Positions 31,541 through 39,404 of a stretch of 44,969 bases of DNA are shown here, one piece after another; position 1 is the stretch's first letter, and each line of letters opens with the position of its first letter. A program made the position numbers and the translations under genes. The stretch spans positions 1 through 44,969 of the IMG/VR virus record IMGVR_UViG_3300012001_000017, one strand, 5' to 3'. The DNA is from a virus. The notes beneath the pieces were generated by a model that made no database searches, had not been told where the DNA came from, and saw only the letters and a program-made list of their open reading frames with translations.

Positions 31541-31713
31541 AGCCCGTCAAGCTCACGAGCGAAGAAGCGCAGCGCATCGTAGATCTCATCCACGACGCCC
31601 TGCTCAACCTGCGAACACGCGTCCTAGCCGGTGAACCTCCGGCTCCACTTCTTCGCGAAGTTGATCGCTACACGATCATCGTCGACAAAATCATGCTCGC
31701 ATCTAAAGGCTAA
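31537..31713 (+). CDS. Small helical protein (58 aa)
   Basis: The start TTG 31537 overlaps the previous stop (TTGA), with GGAGG seven bases upstream. Two helices (EEAQRIVDLIHDALLNLRTR and REVDRYTIIVDKIML). No family recognised. Confidence 0.5.
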   Translation: MKPVKLTSEEAQRIVDLIHDALLNLRTRVLAGEPPAPLLREVDRYTIIVDKIMLASKG

Positions 31714-31716
31714 CAA

Positions 31717-31818
31717 ATGACCTTCGAAGAAAAGATCATCGCCATCGGATGCTGCTCGATCATTCTATCCATCGCCATCATCTTCGCGCTGTTCTACGCG
31801 CGCATAGGAATGCTCTGA
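31717..31818 (+). CDS. Single-span membrane peptide (33 aa)
   Basis: MTFEEKIIAIGCCSIILSIA leads on into AIIFALFYARIGML; one membrane helix with a charged start and an Arg near the end. Overlaps the next start by one base (TGATG). The ribosome-binding site is weak, so translation may be coupled to the preceding gene, which ends three bases earlier. Confidence 0.5.
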   Translation: MTFEEKIIAIGCCSIILSIAIIFALFYARIGML

Positions 31819-32015
31819 TGTTTCAAGTCATGCTCTACCCACACCGTCGCGATTCCGATAACCAAGACGACCACTATCAGGACATCAAAGATTATCTCGC
31901 AAGCGTCATCGAAGCGATCGACGAGCTTTTAGAAAACAAGTGCGCCGACACGATGCACGAGAAGCCCATCCTCGATGTCAATGGACTCAGCGTCGGCATC
32001 ACGCTCGACATCTAG
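31818..32015 (+). CDS. Small acidic hypothetical protein (65 aa)
   Basis: ATG 31818 has AGGA upstream. A His/Asp-rich start (YPHRRDSDNQDDHYQDIKDY) and helix (LASVIEAIDELLENKCADTM), ending in a strand (LSVGITLDI). Unrecognised. Confidence 0.55.
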   Translation: MFQVMLYPHRRDSDNQDDHYQDIKDYLASVIEAIDELLENKCADTMHEKPILDVNGLSVGITLDI

Positions 32016-32026
32016 GAAGGAACTTC

Positions 32027-32131
32027 ATGACGCTCACAGATACCCAGATCATCGAGATCATCCTGGAAGAATTCGCCTTCGACAGCGACGCGCCAATCAA
32101 CGGCGCCGACCTCATCGAACGGATGACCTAG
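32027..32131 (+). CDS. Small acidic peptide (34 aa)
   Basis: GGAAGGA precedes ATG 32027. The product TDTQIIEIILEEFAFDSDAP is strongly acidic and helical. Last gene before a strong terminator. Confidence 0.45.
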   Translation: MTLTDTQIIEIILEEFAFDSDAPINGADLIERMT

Positions 32132-32194
32132 CTGCTCTACTGCCGATCGAAGAATCAAAAACCGCGCTGAGTATCACAGATCGTTCCGATTCGT

Positions 32195-32240
32195 AAAGGA
32201 CACCCGAGCCAAGAAGCCTTGGCCCGCGTGTCCTTTTTTT
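32195..32240 (+). terminator. Strong Rho-independent terminator
   Basis: AAAGGACAC (32195-32203) pairs with GTGTCCTTT (32228-32236), with inner CCAAG/CTTGG arms, followed by an uninterrupted T run. It ends the early small-gene operon. A new transcript for the 32288 gene probably starts just after it (TATGCTAT near 32251). Confidence 0.9.
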
Positions 32241-32287
32241 ATTCCGCAATCTATGCTATTGGGCGCCGCGACCAACAGGAGACAGCC

Positions 32288-32566
32288 ATGACGAAGACAC
32301 TACAACCGCAGCTTTCGCCGAAGCAGTACTACAAGCGTATCAAGAACTACAAAGGCCCTAGAACTCCTGAAAGAGAGGCGGAATTCCTAAAGCTCCGCAT
32401 GCAATTCGCTCAGCCTAAAAAGGAACATCGACGTATTGCTCTTTTGGCACTGCTATTCCAGCAGTCCGATCTTGTAGACCGCGGGCTCTTCTTCGAAGCT
32501 GGCGAACTCGACGAGACAATCGGGTTCCTTACCTGGGAGATCGAGCGTCTCAGCAGCCACCACTGA
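32288..32566 (+). CDS. Basic hypothetical protein (92 aa)
   Basis: Lys/Arg-rich N-terminal half (SPKQYYKRIKNYKGPRTPER) and a helical C-terminal half (IALLALLFQQSDLVDRGLFF). AGGAGA lies upstream. It stands alone between two terminators, so it is probably an independently controlled gene. No family recognised. Confidence 0.7.
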   Translation: MTKTLQPQLSPKQYYKRIKNYKGPRTPEREAEFLKLRMQFAQPKKEHRRIALLALLFQQSDLVDRGLFFEAGELDETIGFLTWEIERLSSHH

Positions 32567-32577
32567 CCAAAAGCAAA

Positions 32578-32606
32578 ACCCCAGAGGGAGCTGACTCCTC
32601 TGGGGT
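32578..32606 (+). terminator. Terminator-like hairpin after the 92-aa gene
   Basis: A ten-base perfect stem (ACCCCAGAGG with CCTCTGGGGT, nine-base loop), 11 bases past the stop. The following TCTCGACTT has few T residues, so termination may be incomplete. Confidence 0.65.
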
Positions 32607-33475
32607 CTCGACTTAAAAACCTAAATGCACGAAGCGACCGCGAACAGCCTGACCGGCAAGGTCTCGGAGCGTTGTGCTGCCTCCTATTATCCAGCCACTA
32701 CCCCACCTGTCAAATCAAACTTGTTGCAAGACCCCAAGATCGAGACTTAAGATCGCGTCACTTAATCCTAGGTGCCCGAATCTGACATCGCTGCAACGCC
32801 CGAACCCGCAAGGGGGAACACCGCCCGGACTCCAAATCTTCCGATCAGGCTGCTAACGCCACTTGCCATCGCGTCACGACGCGTAAAAAGCCGGGTCGAA
32901 CCTCCCATACCTGGGGAGGCGTATTTCCTCGCCGATCACGAGGACAGTGCGAGGACCACCGTTGAGAGAGAGAACCGCTTTGAATGTTTGCCCTGCCATC
33001 ATCAGGCACCGCAGGTCCGGAAACGGACTGGCCCCCCCCGAAGCACACTCGCTCCCAGTGCTGGTCCCCGCGTGCGACATTTAGCTCAAAGCTTTCAGAC
33101 GAAGGGTCGCAGGATGAAGCTGGGATGAGCCCCGGTGTAGTCCGACCAGTGGTTCAACATTCCTCCTGGAGAAGTGGTGCCGAGAGGCAAAAGCGCGATG
33201 ACAAGCGTAGCGACCCGATGTCTGGTGGCGAGAGTGTCTGCCCTGAGAACCGGACTCTGTGCCAGTTAGCGGCACCGTCCCTGTGCTGTGAGATCCCGTC
33301 GAACTTGCCCCGCTGGGGCTAACGCTCGGCTCGCTCTCCTGCTCGGTTCTCTCCCCCGATATCTGTGCCTACCCCGCAGGGAGTAGACCACGAGAAGGGG
33401 GGGCAGAATATTGTCCAAAATCCCCCAAGCGCTTCCCACTCGATCAGCCCCCGCATTTTCCCTAACACCTTGTCT
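32607..33475. other. Second large non-coding region
   Basis: Open frames on both strands lack ribosome-binding sites, and stops are frequent in the plus frames. Hairpins include CCTCCC-ATACCT-GGGGAGG near 32903-32920 and TCCG-GAAA-CGGA near 33017. The only protein-like reading is on the minus strand at 33000-32874 (MAGQTFKAVLSLNGGPRTVL, then VIGEEIRLPRYGRFDPAFYA; about 41 codons), without a ribosome-binding site. The region may encode a structured RNA or be leader and control DNA of the replication operon. Confidence 0.5.
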
Positions 33476-33580
33476 ACAGCTTATCCATAACCGCCATGGC
33501 GGTTGAATCCCTTACGGCAGTAGGGTTTACAGACTTTCTTACCGTGCAGCTATTTACAGACAGTCTGTAATCGTCTTACT
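33476..33580. promoter_or_regulatory. Candidate replication origin or early operator
   Basis: Within 105 bases: TTATCCATA (33481-33489), one base from the DnaA box TTATCCACA; the palindrome CCGCCATGGCGG (33491-33502); two direct repeats CTTAC-N10-TTTACAGAC at 33511-33534 and 33538-33561 (27-base period); and the inverted repeat TTACAGAC-A-GTCTGTAA (33554-33570). TTTACA could also serve as a -35 element. It sits directly upstream of the replication genes. Confidence 0.5.
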
Positions 33581-33619
33581 GTCGTCCTCCAGAACTTCCC
33601 CCACTATCGAGGACAAGCC

Positions 33620-33796
33620 ATGCCGCAGACCCGTGTCTGCCGTCAGTGCGGGCGCCGCCGTCCCATCGACAGCTTCTACTCCAACCGGCAGGCCAAAGCC
33701 CCCGGCGCAGATCCGCTGCGCCCTGAGTGCAAAGCCTGCACGCTGGCGCGTCGTCTCTACTCACCAAAAGCCGCAGTCAGAAAGGCGCGTGGATGA
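33620..33796 (+). CDS. Small zinc-finger protein (58 aa)
   Basis: CRQC at 7-10 and CKAC at 37-40 with Arg-rich surroundings (CRQCGRRRPIDSFYSNRQAK) match the N-terminal zinc motif seen in some HNH and recombination endonucleases, but no HNH core follows. AGGA lies upstream, and the stop overlaps the exonuclease start (ATGA). It begins the replication operon and is probably a DNA-binding accessory. Confidence 0.7.
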   Translation: MPQTRVCRQCGRRRPIDSFYSNRQAKAPGADPLRPECKACTLARRLYSPKAAVRKARG

Positions 33797-34626
33797 CGCA
33801 GGACCTCAAAGACTTCAACTTCGTCGTCTACGACATTGAAACGGTCGCCAACTCTAAGGCCAAGGAATACTTCGCCAAAAAGAAGTTCGAGGCTCCCAAG
33901 AATTATAAAGACGAGCTTAAAATCGCCGAGTACGTCCAGGCCGCCCGTCACGAGGAAACCCAGAAGGCCGCGCTGCGCTGGTGGACTGGCCAGGTCGTCT
34001 GCATCTCAGCGCGCCCGCTGGGAGCAGCACAATGGGCTCCCAAGGACTTCGTCGGCCCAGATGAGGCCGGAGTGCTGCGCGCCTTCTTCGCGATGCTGGA
34101 GGCCCTGCCGCGCCGTCCGACGCTGATCGGGAAGCAGTCGTCCACATTCGACCTGCCTTTCCTGATCGGCCGGGCCATTGCCCACGATTTAGGCATCCCG
34201 AGCTGCATGCGGCCGTACCGGCCGATCGATGACGTGAACCAGATCTTTGGCTACAGCGCCCGCTGCGACCAGATCGGCCGCCTAGAGGACTACGCCTTCG
34301 GGATGGGCATCGCCGGGAAGACCGGCCATGGCACCGACGTCCAAAACTGGGTCAACCAGGCCGAGCTTGGCGACGACGGCGGCTGGCAGAAGATCGCCAA
34401 CTACTGCGCCGACGACAACGCAATCACCTATGAGCTACTGCGGCGCTGGCTCAAACCCTTCCCCGCTTCGGGTCCCCGGCTTGACACCGGCGCTCCCCGC
34501 GCCTCGGAGCACCGAGCTTCTGCGCCGCAGTCTAGCTCACCCCCTCAGACCGCCGAGATCCCCTTTGGACCGCCTGAAGCCGTGACGGCAGCCGGCGACC
34601 TTCCCCCATACGCCATGGAGTTCTAG
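33793..34626 (+). CDS. DnaQ-like 3'-5' exonuclease (277 aa)
   Basis: DEDDy-type exonuclease signatures are present: ExoI VVYDIET (D14, E16), ExoII SSTFDLPFL (D120) and ExoIII YCADDNA (Y204 to D208). This is the proofreading or PolB-associated exonuclease fold, here without a polymerase domain. The C-terminus after about 225 is a Pro/Ala/Ser-rich tail. The start ATG 33793 overlaps the upstream stop; a longer frame from 33727 is less likely. It probably trims ends for recombination or proofreads for the host polymerase. Confidence 0.85.
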   Translation: MTQDLKDFNFVVYDIETVANSKAKEYFAKKKFEAPKNYKDELKIAEYVQAARHEETQKAALRWWTGQVVCISARPLGAAQWAPKDFVGPDEAGVLRAFFAMLEALPRRPTLIGKQSSTFDLPFLIGRAIAHDLGIPSCMRPYRPIDDVNQIFGYSARCDQIGRLEDYAFGMGIAGKTGHGTDVQNWVNQAELGDDGGWQKIANYCADDNAITYELLRRWLKPFPASGPRLDTGAPRASEHRASAPQSSSPPQTAEIPFGPPEAVTAAGDLPPYAMEF

Positions 34627-35403
34627 ATGCTGTTCCCGCAGGCCGAGGCCCACACCGATTTCACCAAAACCCCAAAGCTCGTCTACGGCCTGCCCAAGGT
34701 CGGCAAATCTACGCTCGCCAGCCTCATGGTCGACAAGGAAGGCCGCGTCCCGCTCTTCCTGGCCACCGAGGAGGGCCACGGCTCGCTGCTGGTCAGCCGA
34801 GCCAAGGTCAATTCCTGGGAGGGCTTCGTCAAGTGCGTCGCCTTCCTCGAAGCCGAGAAGGCCCGCATCCTCGCCGAGCATAGCTGCATCGTTCTCGACG
34901 TCGTCAGCGACCTCGATGCCTGGTGTTCCACCTCCGTCGCCGCCAAGAAGAACGTCGAGTACGTCGGCGACATGGATCAGGGCAAAGGCTGGAAGCTTCT
35001 AAAGGACGCCTTCCAGCAGGCGATGACGAAACTCATGATGATCGCCCCCGTCTGCTTCATCGCACACAGCCAGGACAAGCGCCTCACCTGGAACGGCGAG
35101 CAGATCGTCACCCAGGCGCCGAGCCTTTCCAAGGGCGCGCTCGACTGGGTGAACGGCAAGGTCGAACACATCATGTACATCGCACCGGCTAACTCCAAGA
35201 AGGAGTTCCCCGAGATCACGATGCAGGCCTCGTCTTCCCACATCGCCGGCAGCCGCCAGCGCGCCATCTGCAAAGCCTACAAGTACGACCCGGCCAATCC
35301 CAAGGCCGCATGGGACGCCATCTGCCACGACTACGCCGTTGCCCAGGCCGCGCTGCCAAAGCCCGTCGTCGCACCCGTAACCGCAGCCGCCACGCCGGCC
35401 TAA
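34627..35403 (+). CDS. Sak4-like RecA-fold ATPase, ssDNA annealing/recombinase (258 aa)
   Basis: P-loop GLPKVGKST at 21-29 within LVYGLPKVGKSTLASLM, a Walker B strand CIVLDVVSD (D91), and a sensor-like strand APVCFIAHSQDK fit the AAA_24/Sak4 group of phage single-strand annealing ATPases. A Pro/Ala tail ends the protein. The gene follows the exonuclease stop directly and precedes a small ssDNA-binding candidate, the usual Sak4 partner arrangement. Walker motifs are seen; the annealing role is by family. Confidence 0.8.
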   Translation: MLFPQAEAHTDFTKTPKLVYGLPKVGKSTLASLMVDKEGRVPLFLATEEGHGSLLVSRAKVNSWEGFVKCVAFLEAEKARILAEHSCIVLDVVSDLDAWCSTSVAAKKNVEYVGDMDQGKGWKLLKDAFQQAMTKLMMIAPVCFIAHSQDKRLTWNGEQIVTQAPSLSKGALDWVNGKVEHIMYIAPANSKKEFPEITMQASSSHIAGSRQRAICKAYKYDPANPKAAWDAICHDYAVAQAALPKPVVAPVTAAATPA

Positions 35404-35434
35404 CCGCCGGCTTCACTACGCACAGGAGTTCCCT

Positions 35435-35920
35435 ATGTCCAGCTTCCTAGACTTTACCGAAGAAGATCTAACAGTCGCCGACAAGCTCACGTTCCTCGAC
35501 AAAGAGATCGTGAAGATGCAATGCATCGACCATCGGGAGAATGCCCAGAACGGCAGCCTCACGCTGAAGTGCAAAGTGCTCAGCGGCCCCCACGAAGGTA
35601 AGCAGACGAACATCTACTTAAACAGCAACGACAACGAAGCGTCCAAGAAGGTGAAGGCCCAATTCCTCAAAGCCTTCTGGTCGCTCGAAGATCTCAAAGC
35701 GAAGAACATCAAGCTGGCCAAGCTGATCGGCCGCCTCTTCACCGTGAAGAGCCTGGTGAAGGTCAAGGAAGGCACAGGGACCGTCTTCCAGAACTGGGCC
35801 GAGTTCACAGACGTCGGAGCGGGCGACGGTACGTCACCTCCTGTTGCCGCGGCAGCAGGTCAGAGCACCGCTGCCGCTTCGCCTCAGCCCACGGTTGTTG
35901 GTGGAACACCATCCTTCTAG
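35435..35920 (+). CDS. Probable ssDNA-binding protein (DUF669-like), 161 aa
   Basis: The core (residues 1-125) is beta-rich with charged strands (GSLTLKCKVLSGPHEGKQTN, IYLNSNDNEASKKVKAQFLK, LFTVKSLVKVKEG), and the tail is Pro/Ala/Ser/Gln-rich, ending GGTPSF with an aromatic terminal residue as in SSB proteins. Small proteins of this style next to Sak4 ATPases are usually ssDNA-binding. AGGAG precedes ATG 35435. The family assignment is approximate. Confidence 0.65.
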   Translation: MSSFLDFTEEDLTVADKLTFLDKEIVKMQCIDHRENAQNGSLTLKCKVLSGPHEGKQTNIYLNSNDNEASKKVKAQFLKAFWSLEDLKAKNIKLAKLIGRLFTVKSLVKVKEGTGTVFQNWAEFTDVGAGDGTSPPVAAAAGQSTAAASPQPTVVGGTPSF

Positions 35921-36084
35921 ACGGTCAACCCTCGGGTAGCGGGAAGACGATGGCTGACGAGCCTGTGGCGTCGTAAGTGTCCGGACCAGCCCCGACCAGT
36001 CTTGAATGTGCAGGTACCGCAGCTCACGGAGAGCCGGTTTAAAGTGGGGACTCCCCGCCTGCGCTTCTAACCCTGAGAGTCCCG
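35921..36084. other. 164-base gap in the replication operon
   Basis: No gene seen. GGGGACTCCCC near 36047 and several short stems suggest structure. It shares CCGACCAGT (35984-35994 region) and a near-identical CAGGTACCGCAG with the 32.9-33.2 kb non-coding region (CAGGCACCGCAG, CCGACCAGT), hinting at a related element. Confidence 0.4.
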
Positions 36085-37176
36085 ATGTCCGAGGCTTGGA
36101 AATACTTCGCCTACAAGGAAGGCAACAACTGGCGGGTCAATGACCTGCTTCAGGTGTCGCAGATCCACGCGATGCTACGCACGCTCGCTTGGCAGCACGA
36201 GGTCTTCGCTAGCATCCAGACATACGACGAGAACGGCAACATAGTTGGCGGCCCGCTTTGGTTCGACTTTGACGGCCAGCCGGACGTCGTTCTTTCCCAG
36301 ACCCGACATTTCGTGGCAGCGTGTGAGTTCGTTGTAAACGTAACTCCACGCATCTACTTTTCCGGTTCTAAAGGCTTCCATCTGATCATCGAGAGATTCC
36401 TTAGTCACCCACGCGTACATGAGCTTGTCGCGAACTTCGCGAGCGAAATCGGCGGTGGGCTCACTACTCTTGACCCAAAGGTCTTTCGCACCCGCAGCAT
36501 GTTTCGCATCCCTGGCAGCAAGGCAAGTAAACCGGGTTATTACAAGATTGAAATAACCCGGAGTGAGCTTTTTGATTTGTCCTACGATGCGATTCGCAAC
36601 ATTGCAGCGAGTCAGCGGTGTATCGAAACGGAGCATGATCCCTCCACTATCGACGAAGACGTCTTGGAGAGCTGGCTCGGCATCGCCAAGCTCTCGCTAC
36701 CCAAATACGATACCATGGAGAAGGTCGAAGCTCTGGCGCGCAGCGTCGAGCTCGAGGTCACTCCCTGCATCAGCCACATGCTGCGCGGTCCCGTACCTCA
36801 GGGCGAGCGCAACATGACGGTCTACACGCTGGCCAAGTTCTTTCGTGGCTGTGAGATCGACGAAGCCACAGTGAGAGACATTCTTCTGGCTCAGCCGCAC
36901 TACGCGAGTTTTGAAGCTGAAGGCCGCGAGGTGTCCAAAGTCCTGCGTAGCGTCTACCGCTCGCGCCAGCCCCAGCTCATCGGATGCCGCGGTACCAGCG
37001 GCTATGCCGAAACCATGCGATCGATGTGCGATCAGCCATGCCCGTTCCGCCCCGACTTCAATCACCGTCCCTACACCGACGCCAAAGGATCTTTCGATGC
37101 AGAAGAACCCGCGCCAAGAGTGGAACAACCGGCCGCTGCCCCAGATCATCCGACTCAAACCTACATCTTTGAGTAG
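36085..37176 (+). CDS. Archaeo-eukaryotic primase with PriL-like C-terminus (363 aa)
   Basis: AEP catalytic motifs are visible: LWFDFDG (D61, D63), YFSGSKGFHLIIE with His99, and TTLDPKVF (D130) followed by a SMFRIPGSK strand. After a linker, residues about 220-325 (VTPCISHML, GERNMTVYTLAKFFRGC, GCRG, MCDQPCPF) have the Pro-Cys and spaced-Cys arrangement of the Fe-S PriL domain; C228, C301, C315 and C319 could be the ligands. Such fused primases make primers for phage replication. The primase call is strong, the Fe-S claim is inference. Confidence 0.85.
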   Translation: MSEAWKYFAYKEGNNWRVNDLLQVSQIHAMLRTLAWQHEVFASIQTYDENGNIVGGPLWFDFDGQPDVVLSQTRHFVAACEFVVNVTPRIYFSGSKGFHLIIERFLSHPRVHELVANFASEIGGGLTTLDPKVFRTRSMFRIPGSKASKPGYYKIEITRSELFDLSYDAIRNIAASQRCIETEHDPSTIDEDVLESWLGIAKLSLPKYDTMEKVEALARSVELEVTPCISHMLRGPVPQGERNMTVYTLAKFFRGCEIDEATVRDILLAQPHYASFEAEGREVSKVLRSVYRSRQPQLIGCRGTSGYAETMRSMCDQPCPFRPDFNHRPYTDAKGSFDAEEPAPRVEQPAAAPDHPTQTYIFE

Positions 37177-37402
37177 CGACCGAATCGCCGTCGATGCGAT
37201 GACGGCGACCATGAAGCTCGTGAGCAAGTCGTCGGTTGAAGAAATCATCGAAGCGATGAAGCTTCGCTCGGATCTTTCGAACAAGGTCGCGGACATCATC
37301 GACGACCTAGGCGTAAAGCTCTTCGTTCACGGCGAGCTATCGCATGGCCAGGAGATGCTCCTGCGTAATACCTATTACCGAACCCTGAGGAACGCCCAGT
37401 GA
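37097..37402 (+). CDS. Hypothetical helical protein overlapping the primase gene (101 aa)
   Basis: ATG 37097 with AAAGGA at six bases lies within the last 80 bases of the primase gene in another frame. Helical throughout (DRIAVDAMTATMKLVSKSSV, EEIIEAMKLRSDLSNKVADI), no recognised motif. Ends at the RusA-type start (GTGA). It may be a small replication accessory. Confidence 0.65.
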   Translation: MQKNPRQEWNNRPLPQIIRLKPTSLSSDRIAVDAMTATMKLVSKSSVEEIIEAMKLRSDLSNKVADIIDDLGVKLFVHGELSHGQEMLLRNTYYRTLRNAQ

Positions 37403-37914
37403 AGCTCTTCGTCCCGCAGCGCGGATCCCTACTCGCGACGTTACCGCTCATCTGCGCGGTACGCCCGCTCGTCAGGGCGCGATCGCGCGGACGCGGCATG
37501 GGCGTCTACCAGCCGCTCGTGAACCAGGAGGATCTCTTCCAGGCGATCAGGTTCTTCCAGCCGATGCATATCGACTTCCCATGCTTCGTTGACATCATCG
37601 TTAACTGGGCGCCGCCGCAGAAGAGGAAGTCGATCCACTGCACGAGCACGAAGAATGGCGATATCGACAACATTGCCAAAGCGGTGAACGACGCGCTCGT
37701 GAAACAGAAGATCCTGACCGACGACATCCATATCGTTGGCCAGGCAATCACCAAGGCCTATGGGGATCACGACCAGTCGAGCGTCGTGATATGGGCCGCT
37801 ACCGATGTCATCGCGGAGAGTGCATCATGGGAAGCAGTTTCGAGCTTAGACACTACCAGCGCGTTGCTGTCGATGCCGCCCTTTCCGATCTCGCCGCCGG
37901 CTGCAAACGGATAG
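37399..37914 (+). CDS. RusA-like Holliday-junction resolvase (171 aa)
   Basis: The signature KNGDIDNIAKAVNDAL followed by KILTDDIHI places three acidic residues D88, D90 and D109 with the same spacing as the catalytic D70, D72 and D91 of RusA. RusA dimers cut four-way junctions, here to resolve recombination intermediates before packaging. The start GTG 37399 overlaps the upstream stop; the last 88 bases overlap the helicase gene in another frame. Confidence 0.85.
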   Translation: MKLFVPQRGSLLATLPLICAVRPLVRARSRGRGMGVYQPLVNQEDLFQAIRFFQPMHIDFPCFVDIIVNWAPPQKRKSIHCTSTKNGDIDNIAKAVNDALVKQKILTDDIHIVGQAITKAYGDHDQSSVVIWAATDVIAESASWEAVSSLDTTSALLSMPPFPISPPAANG

Positions 37915-39404
37915 CTGACATCCTACCCACCGGAGCTGGCAAAACTGAGATCATGGCAGCGACTGCCGAGGAGTGGAGCCATCGTAATCGCGGCATGTCG
38001 ATCCTCGGGGTTTCCCACCTGTCGCTCCTTACGGAGCAGACCTTCGATCGTTTCCGCTCGCGTGCGCCTTCCTTATCCTTAGGGATCATGCAGGGGAAGC
38101 GCCGCGCGAGCATGATGAACAATGTAGTCTTCTCCACCATGCAGACCGCGAGATCCGCAACGCACATCGCCAAGCTTAAGGAGACGCTCCTTAAGCCCGT
38201 AGGACTCATCCTGGTGGACGAGACACACATGCTGCCGACCACGAGCTATGAAACGATCCAGGGCTATTTCCCGGACGCTCAGCTCATCGGCTACACCGCG
38301 ACCCCATTCCGCCAGAAGAAGATCATGACGAACTGTTTCGACAAGATCAGCTTCTCGATCAGCCTCGCCGAGCTTATCGCCGCCGGCTACTTAGTCGCTC
38401 CCGAGGTACATGCATTCAGCCGCGACGGCATGGAGGATCTGGATGTCATTGCGAACGTTATGGGACTCTACCAGACACGCGAGGCAGGACGCCCCGCCAT
38501 CGCATACCTCAAGACTATCGACGAGGCTAAGCTGCTTCGTAATGCTTTTGAGTCTGTCGGCGTCGTTAGCCGTTGTGTCACATCTGACGTTTCTCCCGAC
38601 CAGCGTACTGAGATCTTTGCTTCGTTCCGCGCAGGTCGAATCCAGGTACTTACGACGGTGGACGTGCTTACTGCCGGCTTTGACGCGTCTCTGGTGGAGT
38701 GCATCTTTATGCCCCACGGAACGAAGAGCCCTACGCAATATATTCAGCGCATCGGACGAGGTCTTCGCCAACACCCTGGTAAGACGTCATGCAGGGTCTA
38801 CATCTACGGCGATGCCCCAAGCGTCAGTAACCACGCTTTTGAAAAGCTCACTCGAACTGTCCTACTGGCGGGTTCTAGTAAATCTGAATCAGCAACATTT
38901 CGCGAGGACCTCGATAATACATTCCACACGAAGGGATCGGAGATCTACGAATGGACGAAAAGCGTAGTCGATGCCGTGACCAGATTCGAGAAGCTTGGGA
39001 TGCCGCACTTCGCGGCACTCCTGGATCAGAAGCGCTTTCCGGAACAATTTATGCGCTCCATCCAGGAACTCTTAAAACGGTTACCAAAGAAGAAAACGAA
39101 GCTACCTCACGGCGAGAAGCCTGCGAGCGAAGCGCAGCAATCGGTTTTGTTCAATGCCGGATTCGGTTCCGAGATCTGCGGTCAGCTCTCGAAGAACGAG
39201 GCACACGTCATGATCAGTGCTTTATTCAACAAAAAGAATGGGACCAGCTCCACTGAACATTTCACCGTCCCAGAAGGAAGCCACGCCGGCAAACACGTGA
39301 GCGAGCTTCCCCACGCCTACCGCAGTCTCGTCAAGAAGCGCTTCCCGGATAGTCCGGTGGCAGCGCTTATCACCGAATGGGAATCCAGAAGGAAGCACGC
39401 ATGA
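37827..39404 (+). CDS. SF2 DEAD/DEAH-type DNA helicase (525 aa)
   Basis: SF2 motifs in order: Q-like region LRHYQRVAV, motif I PTGAGKTE (K39), motif II DETH (131-134), motif III TATP (157-160), a second RecA lobe with TTVDVLTAGFD and motif VI QRIGRGLRQ (307-315). The layout resembles RadD/type-III-restriction-like and phage replication helicases. I chose ATG 37827 with GGAGAG upstream; an earlier in-frame ATG at 37791 lacks support. The C-terminal 150 residues are Lys-rich and unassigned. Confidence 0.88.
   Translation: MGSSFELRHYQRVAVDAALSDLAAGCKRIADILPTGAGKTEIMAATAEEWSHRNRGMSILGVSHLSLLTEQTFDRFRSRAPSLSLGIMQGKRRASMMNNVVFSTMQTARSATHIAKLKETLLKPVGLILVDETHMLPTTSYETIQGYFPDAQLIGYTATPFRQKKIMTNCFDKISFSISLAELIAAGYLVAPEVHAFSRDGMEDLDVIANVMGLYQTREAGRPAIAYLKTIDEAKLLRNAFESVGVVSRCVTSDVSPDQRTEIFASFRAGRIQVLTTVDVLTAGFDASLVECIFMPHGTKSPTQYIQRIGRGLRQHPGKTSCRVYIYGDAPSVSNHAFEKLTRTVLLAGSSKSESATFREDLDNTFHTKGSEIYEWTKSVVDAVTRFEKLGMPHFAALLDQKRFPEQFMRSIQELLKRLPKKKTKLPHGEKPASEAQQSVLFNAGFGSEICGQLSKNEAHVMISALFNKKNGTSSTEHFTVPEGSHAGKHVSELPHAYRSLVKKRFPDSPVAALITEWESRRKHA

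Noticed and set aside
32890-32920. Possible tRNA T-arm (GGTTCGACCC on the minus strand)
   Set aside because: The flanking bases do not form the five-base T stem, and no acceptor, D or anticodon arms were found.
32607-33475. CRISPR array
   Set aside because: No regularly spaced identical repeats of 20-40 bases were seen here or elsewhere in the window.
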